DNA of 64,000 bases from Hydrangea macrophylla (Eukaryota > Streptophyta > Magnoliopsida > Cornales > Hydrangeaceae), in NCBI GenBank assembly GCA_033977485.1, contig CM066983.1, positions 66,512,010-66,576,009 on the forward strand. Direction: 5' to 3'. Below are positions 1 through 9,052 of the stretch, one piece after another. The notes under the pieces were generated by a model that did no database searches, was not told where the DNA came from, and saw only the letters and a list, made by a program, of their open reading frames with translations. Both the position numbers and the translations under genes were made by a program. Position 1 is the first letter of the stretch; every line of letters begins with the position of its first letter.

Positions 1-389
1 TAGGGTCCTTTTTATGCTAACTCCCCTAGATGGTTATCTCCTGCCCAGCGAGCCTTCGTCAAGACTATTAGGATAAAAGTTTGACCATGTTGGTGGAGCT
101 GACCTAAAGCATGTTGCTTTAGGGTCCTTTTTTACTCCTCTATCGTGGGCCTACCTTAGAGGTTTTAGTTACCTCTATCGTTGGTTTGGGCCTAAGTGGA
201 GTTATTGCCTCTGAGCATTATAGGCACCTGGGTTGTCTAAGAGTTTCACTAAGTTAACCCCAAGGCCTATAAAATACTCGGTGTGACTTCCTATAGTTTT
301 TATTCGCTCTTGTCCCCTAAGCTTTAGGCGTTGCGGGAATAATTACTGTAGGGATCCGACCTAGAATGTTGGTAGTTCTCGGGTCTTTT

Positions 390-599
390 GATGCCTCGGG
401 TGTGATCCTAAGGTCTTCTGGATGACTCGGGTATGATCCCGAGGTCTTTGGGTCCCTCGGGAGTGATCTCGAGGTCTTCTGGATGCCTCGGGTGTGATCC
501 TGAGGTCTTCTAGATGCCTTGGTGTGATCCCGAGGTCTTGTGCCTCGGGTGTGATCCTGAGGTCTTCTGGATGCCTTGGGTATGATCCCGAGGTCTTTG
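390..599. repeat. approx. 30-bp tandem repeat, about 7 units
   Basis: Seven imperfect units of the form ATGCCTCGGGTGTGATCC followed by YGAGGTCTTCTGG occur head to tail, with lengths between about 26 and 32 bp. It is a minisatellite inside the old Ty3 element. The unit length varies and is not consistently a multiple of three, so it is unlikely to be coding. Confidence 0.65.
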
Positions 600-728
600 C
601 AAGAGGTCTATGACAGTTCGTAGAGCCTTATGCTATGATCGGGCAAAAGTATCACTATAGTTGGACTCATCTAGATTATTGAGACAAGAGGTCGAATTGG
701 GATCACCGGGCTCCTGGTTACTCTAAGT

Positions 729-895
729 TGGAGGCAAGGTCGGGATCACTGGATCCTGACTACTATAAACTGGAGGTTAGTTCAGGGGTGCCGGACTCAG
801 ACTGCTGCGAACTGGAGGTTGGGTCGGGGCTGTTGGACTCAGACTGTTGTGAACTGGAGGTCGGATCGGGGCTGCCGGACTCGGACCACTGTTGG
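729..895 (-). repeat. 42-bp coding tandem repeat (14-aa Ser/Pro-rich units)
   Basis: The landmark TGGAGG recurs at 729, 771, 813 and 855, an exact 42-bp period. On the minus strand the units translate in one frame as a 14-residue Ser/Pro/Gln-rich repeat of the S-P-D-P-T-S-S-S-Q-Q-S-E-S type. Because the period is a multiple of three and the strand matches the gag remnant, it probably expanded within a retrotransposon protein, perhaps the region after gag. No function is claimed. Confidence 0.6.
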
Positions 896-999
896 ACACT
901 GAAGGAACTGCCGAACCACTGGGCTTCTTTACGTTATTCTCCTCGAGATGGTCCTACTTTCGCTTACTTCTTGTAGGCTCATTGCTTTCTTGCTCGGAG

Positions 1000-2103
1000 T
1001 CTTTGGTCTTTAGAAACTCTTTAGTGTCAATGTATTTTCCAACCCTCTCTGCGAGTTTAACCAAGGTTTTTGGCCGATTTTTGTGAAATGATGTGGCGCA
1101 CTTGGTGTGTTGAACTCTATAGCAGAAGGCTATAATTGCAACGGTTTCATCAAGATCATAGATCCCTAGCTTCTCTTGATTGAATCGGTCGGTGAATTCC
1201 TTGAGGGACTCATTATTCCTTTACCTGACTGTCAGCAGTTGTATGTCAGGCTTTTTGGCCATTCATGCATACCGATGAACTGGTTGATGAACTGATTGCT
1301 GAGTTGCTTGAACTCTTTTATAGAGTGGAACCATTGCGTGATAGGGCCTTTCAAAGTACTGGGTAAGGCCAGGCAGTATAGTTTGTCGGTGTTGGTGGCC
1401 GAGTCATCTGAGCCTTATAGGTTTGGACGTGGTCAACCAATCTTCCCGAGCCGTTGTAAGAATCTAGACGAGGTTGTTTAAATTTGCGCGGGAGGGCAAA
1501 CCTCATTATTCGGCTAGAGAATGGTGACTCTGTCTCGGTATTGACATGAGTAGTATTCTGGCCCAGGTCTTTGGCCATGTCGTCGATCTGTTTCCCTAAA
1601 TTCTTTATACGGGCCACCATGCCTTCCCGACCGGTATCCGAGACGTAGGTCGGGTTAGTGAAGGAGGCTTCCTTTTCATGGAGGTATGCTGCCCCCTGGG
1701 ATCAGGCTCGGCTATGACTCTGGTTGATCGTATGCCTAAGGCCACCTTGGCTCTTGACTAATTGAAACTGGATCGATTCCCGGGCATACCTCTCGGGCAG
1801 CACACCTACATTGATGTCTCTGGTGTCCTCAACATGGGACGGGTTCGCTTGGGTACATTGTCGAGTCAAGATTGATCCCTGACCGTACACAACGTTCTCG
1901 AGCTATTTCTCGGCCACTAGAGGATTGCTTTGTTAGGCCAGCAGGGCTTCGATCTACTACTGGGTTTGACGTTGGACCTTCAAGAGCTGTATGAGGGTCA
2001 CGGTGATCTGCTCCAGTGTCAGGACCACTACAGCCAGCGTCGAGGCCTACGAAACATCCTAGTTGGCCTGCTGCGTAGCCTTCTTACCCTTCTTCGGAGG
2101 CAT
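1000..2103 (-). pseudogene. gag remnant of the Tat/Retand-like element
   Basis: The minus-strand ATG at 2103 opens a basic N-terminus (M-P-P-K-K-G-K-K) that soon meets stops. The readable stretch from 1620 to about 1400 contains L-P-R-K-F-K followed by a D-S-Y-N-G-S and D-H-V-Q-T-Y-K pattern. That is the start of the Retrotrans_gag domain of Ty3 elements. In another frame from about 1350 downward comes a K-G-P-I-T-Q-W-F-H-S-I-like segment that matches the following part of the domain. The protein packages element RNA into virus-like particles. Several stops and at least one frameshift make this copy non-functional. The downstream border near 1000 is approximate. Confidence 0.6.
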
Positions 2104-2142
2104 GACAATCAGTTAAGTGATTTGCTTCTGGAAAACTGTTAT

Positions 2143-2162
2143 TTCCCACAGATGACGCCGAG
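2143..2162 (-). other. primer-binding-site-like sequence
   Basis: On the minus strand this reads CTCGGCGTCATCTGTGGGAA. It sits within 2 bp of the LTR end and 40 bp before the gag ATG. It resembles the TTGGCGCCGTCTGTGGGA primer-binding sites of Tat/Retand-type elements, with a few mismatches. Confidence 0.5.
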
Positions 2163-2163
2163 A

Positions 2164-2987
2164 TGATGATGCAATTTTTGGGCAAGATAAATTAGAGCAA
2201 ATTAAGGAGAGATAAACAGTGAGAAAAATAATGAGAGACCGGATTTGTATGTGGTTCAGCCCTGTTAATGAAGGAACCTACGTCCACGTATGTGTCTGAG
2301 CACGTTCAATATACTGTAAAAAAAAGTCGAGGACCTTTGGTGAACCAACAACAGTTTGGAGCTACCAGAGGTCGGCCGGGCCCGATTATGATTGCTATAG
2401 GGGTGCTATGCAGACTAAAAAGTCGATCCCTTTCTATGGAGGTGAGTGGTCTCTTTTATAGATGCAAGAGACCTACTCGTATAAGAAAATTATACAGATT
2501 AAGTAATACAAACTGATTTAGGATTGATTAGCATTAATCGTGTGGTTTCCTAATTGGATTAGGAAACAATTTACATTTTCCATTAGTCTTCTAAATTGTG
2601 TAGGAAATTGTCTGGAACATTCTGGACCATGTCTTGGGGCTGGGCCGTGCTTTATCCCTGATGGGCCAGGCCAGTGTCATAATCCTGACCTGTTTGGTTG
2701 GGCCTCGGGTCACTGGGTCTACCGCTCGGGATGAGCCTACTGACCTATCCTGGTCTGTTTAGGAAATCGTTGGAGCCGAGCTATTTGGGAGTACCTCTGG
2801 GCTAGCAGAGTTGTTACCGAGCTATACTATGATTAGATGATGCTATCCCGACTTGTAGGTCGGTCTTCCCTGGTAGCTTCTAGTTACATGGCCAGGAAGT
2901 CTCAGGTAGTCGGGACCAGACGGGATGGGGACCGGTCGCTGAGTAGAATTGCTCGGTCATATAGTAGAGCCAATTTCGGGTGTATCA
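2164..2987 (-). repeat. LTR of the Tat/Retand-like element
   Basis: The segment begins TGATGATGCA and ends TGTATCA on the plus strand, so it has TG...CA ends. It lies directly beside a PBS-like sequence on the side expected for a minus-strand 5' LTR. Its length of about 824 bp is normal for the group. The second LTR is outside the window, so the ends are judged from the terminal motifs alone and no target duplication can be tested. Confidence 0.5.
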
Positions 2988-3396
2988 ATTTCTATTTCAT
3001 TGGATGATCGTCCCTTATATAATTCCTGGCCATTGACTATACTAACTATAATTTATAAGTAGGGTGGCCTTCATCAAAATTATTCAAGAATTATAAAGTT
3101 TCTCGCGAAAAAAGCTATGCTTCAAAGAATTATGCCGATTATTGATCTAGTAGTAAAAAGTGCATACTTGTGTGCTTTCTCTACTTATTCATATCTCTTT
3201 TATCCTCAAATATGAAAAGCCTACTTAAGTCTTGTAACACGTAAAGATAGCCCCCTAGGCCAAATTCCTGGACCTGCCCCTAATAGGAAGAGTGATTTAT
3301 TGAAGAAAGATTGTACAAGCAATTTAAAATTAATAGTGGGAATGTGGATGCTAAGTTAGAATTGGATAGGTATCTTGTGAGGCTACTGAGGAGAAT
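2988..3396. other. no gene seen
   Basis: AT-rich sequence between the Ty3 LTR and the recognisable hAT transposase fragment. From about 3280 it may already belong to the decayed transposase, but I see no convincing domain before 3397. Confidence 0.4.
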
Positions 3397-4637
3397 AATG
3401 ATAACTTTGACATATTGAAGTGGTGGAAGGTTAATTTGCCTAGATTTTCTATCATTGCACAGATGGCCTATGATGTATTGGCAGTTCCTATTAATACAGT
3501 GGCATCCAAGTCTACTTTTAGTACCGGAGGACGCATTCTTGATGCATTTAGGAGCTCCTTGACTCCGAAGATAGTACATTGTATGTGCTCATGATTCGTT
3601 GCGTCCCAAATCTCACCTAGTTAGTGTTGAGTAAGATTTAGACAATCTTGAGAAAGTTGATGAAGGTAAGTAATAAAACAAAATAGCAAACTACTTATGT
3701 TTTAGACTTTTAGTTTATACTTCTTTACTTGTAAATTATGACTTATTAAATTATGTGCTAATTAAATGTGTTGCCAATCTTTTTTATTTGTAGAGTTGTT
3801 GAAGATTGCAAATGACTCCAATGTTGTAGTCTTTGAAGGTGGTGACTCAGGAACTTTATGATTGCCTACTTGCCTATTTGGTATTGATAATTAGTATGAG
3901 TGGAGTGGTAGAACTTCTACTATTAGACTATGTTTTATTTACTTGGTTCATGGATAATGTATTAATATTTTTGTTTGAGACTAAGTTTTATATTTTAATG
4001 TGGTGATGATAGTCTTGATAGATGGTTTTGTTAATCTCATAGACATGTGGTTGGTATTTGATTATTTTGTATCAGCGTACTATGCTATCAATATCATGTT
4101 ATTTGTGGTTGTCTTGTTGATATATGGTTACAGGTGATGGTCTTGTTGACCCCATGGATATTTAGTTTTAATTACGTTCATTTTTAGACTAGTATATAAG
4201 TAGTTGTTTGTTTATGTTTATTGTTCTTGTTGTGGACCTTGTGGCTTGTGGAGTTGTGGTTGACAGGTTGTAGTAGTTGTGGTTGTGTTGTGAATTGTGA
4301 TGCTTTAATTTTTGTGTCATTGCAAATTTCCAATTAGCAAGTACTTTTTGTGAATTTTTGTGTTGTTGAAAAATTATTTTTTCAACTTAGGTTGTTTACT
4401 ACTACTTTTTGTAATCAGTACTATTCATTAATCAGGCTATTAGCTGCCCTTAAAAAAATAATAATCAAACTTCGGTTGAATCTCAATCTGAATTTTCGAA
4501 CCGAACCCGAACTTTCATTTCGGGACCTGAACTATATTTTTGAACTTTATTTCAATTTAGATTTCGGTATCAAAATTCCCAACCCGGTGATTTTTTTTTT
4601 CTGTTTGAACTCGAAACGATTGATTGCCCACCCCTAG
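3280..4637 (+). mobile_element. hAT transposon remnant, 3' part
   Basis: A fragment of the hAT C-terminal dimerisation domain (3397-3594) is followed by about 1 kb of non-coding sequence. It ends in CCCACCCCTAG at 4627-4637, which reads CTAGGGGTGGG on the other strand, a typical hAT terminal inverted repeat. The 5' half is missing. The last 781 bp also occur, nearly identical, at 11909-12689 because of the later duplication described below. Confidence 0.6.
3397..3594 (+). pseudogene. hAT transposase C-terminal dimerisation domain (fragment)
   Basis: An open stretch of 65 residues reads F-D-I-L-K-W-W-K, then R-F-S-I-I-A-Q-M-A-Y-D-V-L-A-V-P, then S-K-S-T-F-S-T-G-G-R, then L-D-A-F-R-S-S-L-T-P. 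This is the family signature of the hAT C-terminal domain (WW...MA.D.L..P.stvasE..FS.gGR...RssL), which lets the transposase oligomerise. It ends in a TGA that cuts the last helix, and the following sequence (3596-3660) continues the similarity in another frame. No catalytic DDE core is present, so this is a dead relic. Confidence 0.75.
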
Positions 4638-4731
4638 CATCGATGAAAAGGAGGAGAAAAAAAAAAGGATCTCTGGATATTTATATATTGAGAGGTCTTT
4701 GTTTTATTATTAAAATTCTCCAGAGAGGACC
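3857..4731 (+). repeat. 875-bp segment duplicated at 11909-12783 (copy 1)
   Basis: It matches 11909-12783 with no indel at a constant offset of 8052. I see two substitutions (4008 and 4021). It is the 3' flank of the hAT remnant plus about 95 bp, and it ends in GGACC, the target duplication of the chromovirus. The matching block continues into the LTRs, so the whole duplicated stretch is 3857-6871 against 11909-14923. Confidence 0.9.
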
Positions 4732-5265
4732 TATAACACCCACATTTGTGTTATTGCTTTTGCATTACATTGTCATGCATGATAATGTGATGTGGCGTGT
4801 CTTATGACACATGGTTGAGTGAGTTTTGACTCACGAGTTGATTTGGGTGTCTGTATTAGAGAACCCTTTGAAACTATTGTGATTGAAGATTTATTGTTGT
4901 GAAGTCTCTCCGAGTATGAGACGGTCACTGTGGAACATTTTAAATGTTTATCTGAAAATAAATGTTTACCTGTGTATTTCAATATCTGTATTATTTTCTG
5001 TTTTAGAATTTATATATGTTGTTAGTTTTAGTATCCTGGTGAGAACGAATGAACACGCTATTAATTTGGTAGGCTAATTAGCAACTTCGGAAACGTCATG
5101 TAGAAATTCGCGTTTTAGCGACCAAACGAAACCTAGTCGAAAACTTTTATAATTTTGAAGTTTCACTTATAAAGCTATGAATTAGCTGTGTAGAAAGTTT
5201 CAGAGACTGATTAGGAGTTTGGAAAACTCGTGGGGAGGTAAACGTAATTCCCCGAGAATGTTGCC

Positions 5266-5274
5266 TATATATAG
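5266..5274 (+). promoter_or_regulatory. TATA box of the chromovirus LTR
   Basis: TATATATAG preceded by TTGCC. The same TTGCCTATATATAG-like core occurs on the minus strand in the related LTRs near 28295, 35493 and 50987, and again at 13318-13326. Transcription should start about 30 bp downstream, leaving a leader of about 1.6 kb before the LTR end. Confidence 0.65.
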
Positions 5275-6439
5275 ATAGAGATGGACTTAGATTTTCATAG
5301 TCTTAACCTAATTCCAAAAAGAGGAGGCCAAAAGGGGGCTAGAGGGAGATTTTGTTGCTTCGAGCTTTGCAACGCCAAACGACGACCTTCCGTCAGTTTG
5401 TTTTCTCCCAGATTTCGTATTCGAGCTCCTCGAGGTAAGAGCTTCGTTTTGATACCTATTAGGGCCTGTTTGGTTAAGTTTTCCGAAAAGTTATTTTCTA
5501 GAATTTTTCATAAAAGTTGATAAATGGAATTCTGATCCATAGGAATTGTACTAGACGGACTTCTGCACGTTCTTTGTGCACGAGTTTTCTTCAGATCGTA
5601 TTATAGGAGCGTTATTTGGAGGTGAGTGATTCAACTATGTTTTGGAATGATTTCTTGACATGTATTCATGTTTTGTGTGAATAGCATGTATTAATTCTTA
5701 GAGATATATTGTGTAGTTCATATTAGGCAATTATATTGATAAGTAGGCTCAATAGCACGGTGATATGTTTTGATTACCGCAAGTATGGTGAAATGTATTT
5801 GAGCATGTTAAGTTGCTTATTTGGGTCAGAAGGAGCACGTGGTCACCGTGCCATTTTGTGGAGCCGATATAGGCATTAAGGTCGCACGATTGAAGAGAAG
5901 AATCGTGGGTCTTACCCTTTCGCGTGGACTTATTGGCGAGGAGTCGCGGATTGGGAATATGGACGGGCACGTGAGTCTCCGGCGACTAGTATGAAATGTA
6001 GAGATGTGAATGCAGACATGTTTATCATTCATGTACATATGTTGATTTATTCACTAAGCTTTAGCTTAAACAAATCGAAATATGTGTGGTTATTCAAATA
6101 ACCATTGCAGGTATAAATGCTGGCGAGGAATCGGAGAAGTGAACTCGTGGGTTTAAAGTTCTTTTAGAAGATAACTTGAATGTTGAATCTTGTAGTTTTG
6201 GAACAATAGGAATGTTGTAATAAGAATTCTTATGATTTTTAGTTATGTTTAACTTGGTATGTTGGAACGAATCTAAAATGTTGTAATAGTTAGTAACATG
6301 TTGTAACTGTGCTTCGGTATTATGTTAATACAGTTAGGATTGTTTTTGGAGTACTTTTGGAAGTGTGTGTTTCGATCGCTGTTCGAATTCAAAAGCTTTT
6401 AAACTTGAAAATGCTGCAGAATGTGTTGCTGCCATAAAC

Positions 6440-6730
6440 CAGTCGACTAGTTGAGAAAACAGTCGACTGAAGCCTCTTTTTTTAGCAATTCACTGCATGT
6501 TTTCGTAGAGGATCAGTCGATTAGGTCCCCGACACAGTCGACTGGATGGTGGTTTCACTTCAGGTATTTTGTATCCAGGCTGGACTTCAGTCGACCGGAC
6601 CGTACCAGTCGACTGAAAATTTGAAGCCCCAGTCGACTGGGTGTAGAAAGCAGTCGACTGGATGGTGTTTTAAAACCCAACTTTCTGCTGGACCAGGATC
6701 AGTCGACTGGATCTGAGGATCAGTCGACTG
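6440..6730 (+). repeat. array of ten CAGTCGACTG-type palindromes in five pairs (5' LTR)
   Basis: Sites start at 6440/6460, 6514/6535, 6588/6606, 6630/6651 and 6700/6721. Start-to-start spacing within pairs is 20, 21, 18, 21 and 21 bp. Seven of the ten are the perfect palindrome; 6440, 6514 and 6588 have one or two changes. Intervening sequences differ. Each pair is also an inverted repeat able to form a 10-bp stem with an 8-11 nt loop in RNA. The array lies 141-432 bp upstream of the LTR end, so inside the predicted transcript leader. Confidence 0.9.
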
Positions 6731-6876
6731 GACGGATGGTTTTCTAAATGATTTGTTTTATTCCGCTGCGTGTGTTCTTTAAACCTAATTTTGGGAACGT
6801 TAATGAATTGGTTTAGCCTCGGTGGCGTGCCACGGGCTTCGGTTCCGCTATTGTGGGACCGGGCTGTGACATTTAG

Positions 6877-6889
6877 TGGTATCAGAGCA
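6877..6889 (+). other. primer-binding site, initiator-Met tRNA type
   Basis: TGGTATCAGAGCA begins 5 bp after the LTR end. Twelve bases (TGGTATCAGAGC) are complementary to the 3' end of plant initiator tRNA-Met, the usual primer of Tekay/Del elements. Confidence 0.9.
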
Positions 6890-7099
6890 TAAGTTTAGAG
6901 CCTTGGGAACGAGTGACGTTATATGTGTTGAGTGACGTCGAGGGGAGTGTGTAATTGTGAAGATAATTATTATCATGGTAGAAATGCTTCATGTGTTAGC
7001 ATTTGTTGATTGTAATGAACTGTGCACATATATCTATATTGTGGCATAGCATGCATGGTCATTATGCATTGAACTCAACAGGGGAATATTTGAAACATT

Positions 7100-8107
7100 A
7101 TGGCTGAACCACCAAGAGAATTGTCACCGCATTCGCGGATGGACCAAATAGTGAATATGGTGGGAAATTTCATACAAGCGGTAAGTGAAAGAGAACAGAT
7201 GAACGTTCAGCCTCCACAAGTGGAAATTCGTTACGTCAATGCACCACCGGCACCGCGACCTCAACACACAGTCGTGGAACAGTTTCATAAGCGGAAATCG
7301 ACGTTGTATCATAGACAGATTGATACAGACATGGCCGATCATTGGATGATGGATATGGAAAGACATTTCCGTCAGGTAATATGTACCGATGAGGAAAAAA
7401 TTTTATGCGCATCCGATACGTTGATGGGCGAAGCATTGGATTGGTGGAACAATGTACTTGAACAAGGGAAGCCGACCACGTGGGAAGCTTTTAAAGAAGA
7501 ATTCAACAAACGTTTCTTTCCGCAATCTGCTTATACTCAGAAACGTCAAGAGTTTGCGAGTTTGGTTCAGGGAGATATGACCGTGGGTGAGTATGTTTCT
7601 CGTTTCAATGCCTTGTTACGATTTGGGAAGACTACCGTTCCGACTGATAGGGATAAAGCTCGTAAGTTTGAGGAAGGGCTTAGAGAGAATATCCGTGGCC
7701 GTGTGGACATGTTGCAACACCCGACCGTCTCTCTAGTCGAGGAAGCCGCCTGTATAGCTGAGAAGAGTGTCGACCGATATCGACAAGGGCAACAAGGAAA
7801 GAGACCCAATGACAATAGGGGCAAGAGCCAAGGGAATGCGAAGAAACCGTTCACGCAAGGTTCAGGATCACATATGAGTAGCCAAGGAGGGAGTACGTTC
7901 ATGGGGGACTCGAGACCGTTGTGTCTAACATGTAACCAGCGACACAGAGGAACTTGCTACCAATTGAGCACCTATTACTTCTGCAAGCAGTTAGGACACA
8001 TATCCCGAAATTGTCCTTTGAATACAAACTCGACCGCACCAAATACCTTTTCAAATACGAAGAGCTACAATCCAGAGATGAGGGGAAAATGTTTTGACTG
8101 TGGATAA
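7100..8107 (+). pseudogene. gag of the chromovirus, ends at a premature TAA
   Basis: The ATG at 7100 opens a 335-residue frame. Residues about 75-210 form the Retrotrans_gag domain: a W-M-M-D-M-E-R-H-F helix, then A-L-D-W-W-N, F-N-K-R-F-F-P and V-G-E-Y-V-S-R-F. The protein coats the element RNA and forms the particle. A basic linker leads to zinc-knuckle sequence near residues 293-306, where the first cysteine of the expected C-x2-C pair is a tyrosine. A second knuckle begins at C-F-D-C-G and is cut by TAA at 8105-8107. The frame continues unchanged beyond it, so this is one gag-pol frame broken by a point mutation, not a natural gag terminus. Confidence 0.9.
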
Positions 8108-8152
8108 CTGGGACACATAGCGAAGAATTGCCCGAGTAAGAGACAACCGGGA

Positions 8153-9049
8153 ATGAGTACCGGGGCATCGAGTGTGCCAAGCGGATCAAGGGTAGAACCC
8201 CGAGTGGATAAAGGAAAAGGAGTCGCGCAGCAACAAGGACGATACTTCCAACTTAGGCCGGGAAATACGGATGATACCGTCGTATCTGGTATTCTTCCTA
8301 TTTGTTCGTATCCTGCACGTATACTTATGGATTCTGGTTCAACGCATTCATTTGTATCACGTGATTTTGTTAAGCATTTAACTGTTGAGTCAGAACCGCT
8401 AGGATATGACTTGTGTGTATCATTGCCTAGTAGTGAACCACTAGTTACTTCTTCGATATTTAAGTCATGTGAGATCAAGATAGGTGATAAAGTCTTGAGC
8501 GTTGATTTGATTCCGTTGACGGTGAATTACTTTGATGTAATCTTGGGTATGGATTGGTTGTCGGTTAATCAAGCCAAAATTGATTGTGAACAGAAACAGG
8601 TTAGTTTCTATCCGTCAGGGCGAGAAGAGTTTACTTTTCAGGGTAAGGGAGTGATCGTACCGCCGTACTTGACATCGGCGATTCAAGCAAGTAAGATGTT
8701 GAAGAAGGGTTGTTCGGGTTTCTTATGTTCAATTGTCGACACGCGAGTTCTTGGAACACTAATAGAAAACATTTCAGTAGTTCGAGAATTTTCAGATGTT
8801 TTTCCTGATGAGTTACCCGACGTATTGATTGAAAGAGAGCTTGAGTTCACAATAGAAGTAGTACCAGGGTCACAACCGGTATCCAAAGCACAGTATCGAA
8901 TGGCACCGATAGAGTTGAAAGAATTGAAAGTTCAGTTAGAAGAACTGTTGGAGAAGGGTTTTATCCGACCTAGTGTTTCACCATGGGGAGCTCCAGTCTT
9001 GTTTGTGAAGAAGAAAGATGGAACAATGCGTATGTGCATCGACTACTGA
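8153..9049 (+). pseudogene. protease and RT N-terminal segment of the same gag-pol frame
   Basis: It continues the frame of 7100 after the TAA; the first ATG here is only the first available one. The retropepsin active-site motif D-S-G-S-T-H-S-F lies at about 8332-8355, preceded by hydrophobic I-L-M, and I-L-G-M-D-W-L follows at about 8548-8568 as in Ty3 proteases. The RT N-terminus follows ([22 protein letters not shown]) and runs to M-C-I-D-Y. There a TGA at 9047-9049 interrupts the conserved block just before E-L-N-K. The TGA sits where an arginine codon normally lies and is compatible with a C-to-T change at a CpG. Confidence 0.9.
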
Positions 9050-9052
9050 GAG

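Larger units (their letters stand above)
1..2987 (-). mobile_element. Tat/Retand-like Ty3 retrotransposon, 5' part, cut by the window start
   Basis: Read on the minus strand, the order is LTR (2987 to 2164), PBS-like site (2162 to 2143), a gag start codon at 2103, decayed gag, then Ser/Pro-rich repeat coding sequence down to about 729. This is the layout of the 5' half of a Ty3 element. The LTR opening TGATACACCCGAAATTGG and the PBS of the GGCG-TCATCTGTGGGA type resemble Tat/Retand-lineage elements as I know them. Stops and frame breaks show it is old. The rest (protease, reverse transcriptase, 3' LTR) must lie left of the window if it survives. Bases 1-389 show no recognisable domain. Confidence 0.6.
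4732..6871 (+). repeat. 5' LTR of the chromovirus (2140 bp)
   Basis: It runs from TATAACACCC to GGGCTGTGACA. Its exact length is repeated by the LTR at 12784-14923. It holds a TATA-like box (5266-5274), a splice-donor-like GAG/GTAAGAG about 160 bp further on, and ten CAGTCGACTG-type palindromes at 6440-6730. Compared with the solo LTR there are eight substitutions (5670, 5725, 6449, 6521, 6523, 6752, 6780, 6785), all in the last 1.2 kb; the first 938 bp are identical. Confidence 0.93.

Noticed and set aside
4350..4637. 95-residue frame, also at 12402-12689
   Set aside because: It is the non-coding 3' end of the hAT remnant, duplicated; composition is low complexity.
6440..6730. CRISPR-like look: short repeats with unique spacers
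   Set aside because: Repeats are 10-bp palindromes with 8-70 bp gaps, in a plant LTR, present at the same place in related LTRs. No cas genes; this is not a CRISPR array.
6877..6889. tRNA-Met gene fragment
   Set aside because: It is the primer-binding site complement; no cloverleaf or promoter boxes are present. The same holds for 36127-36138.
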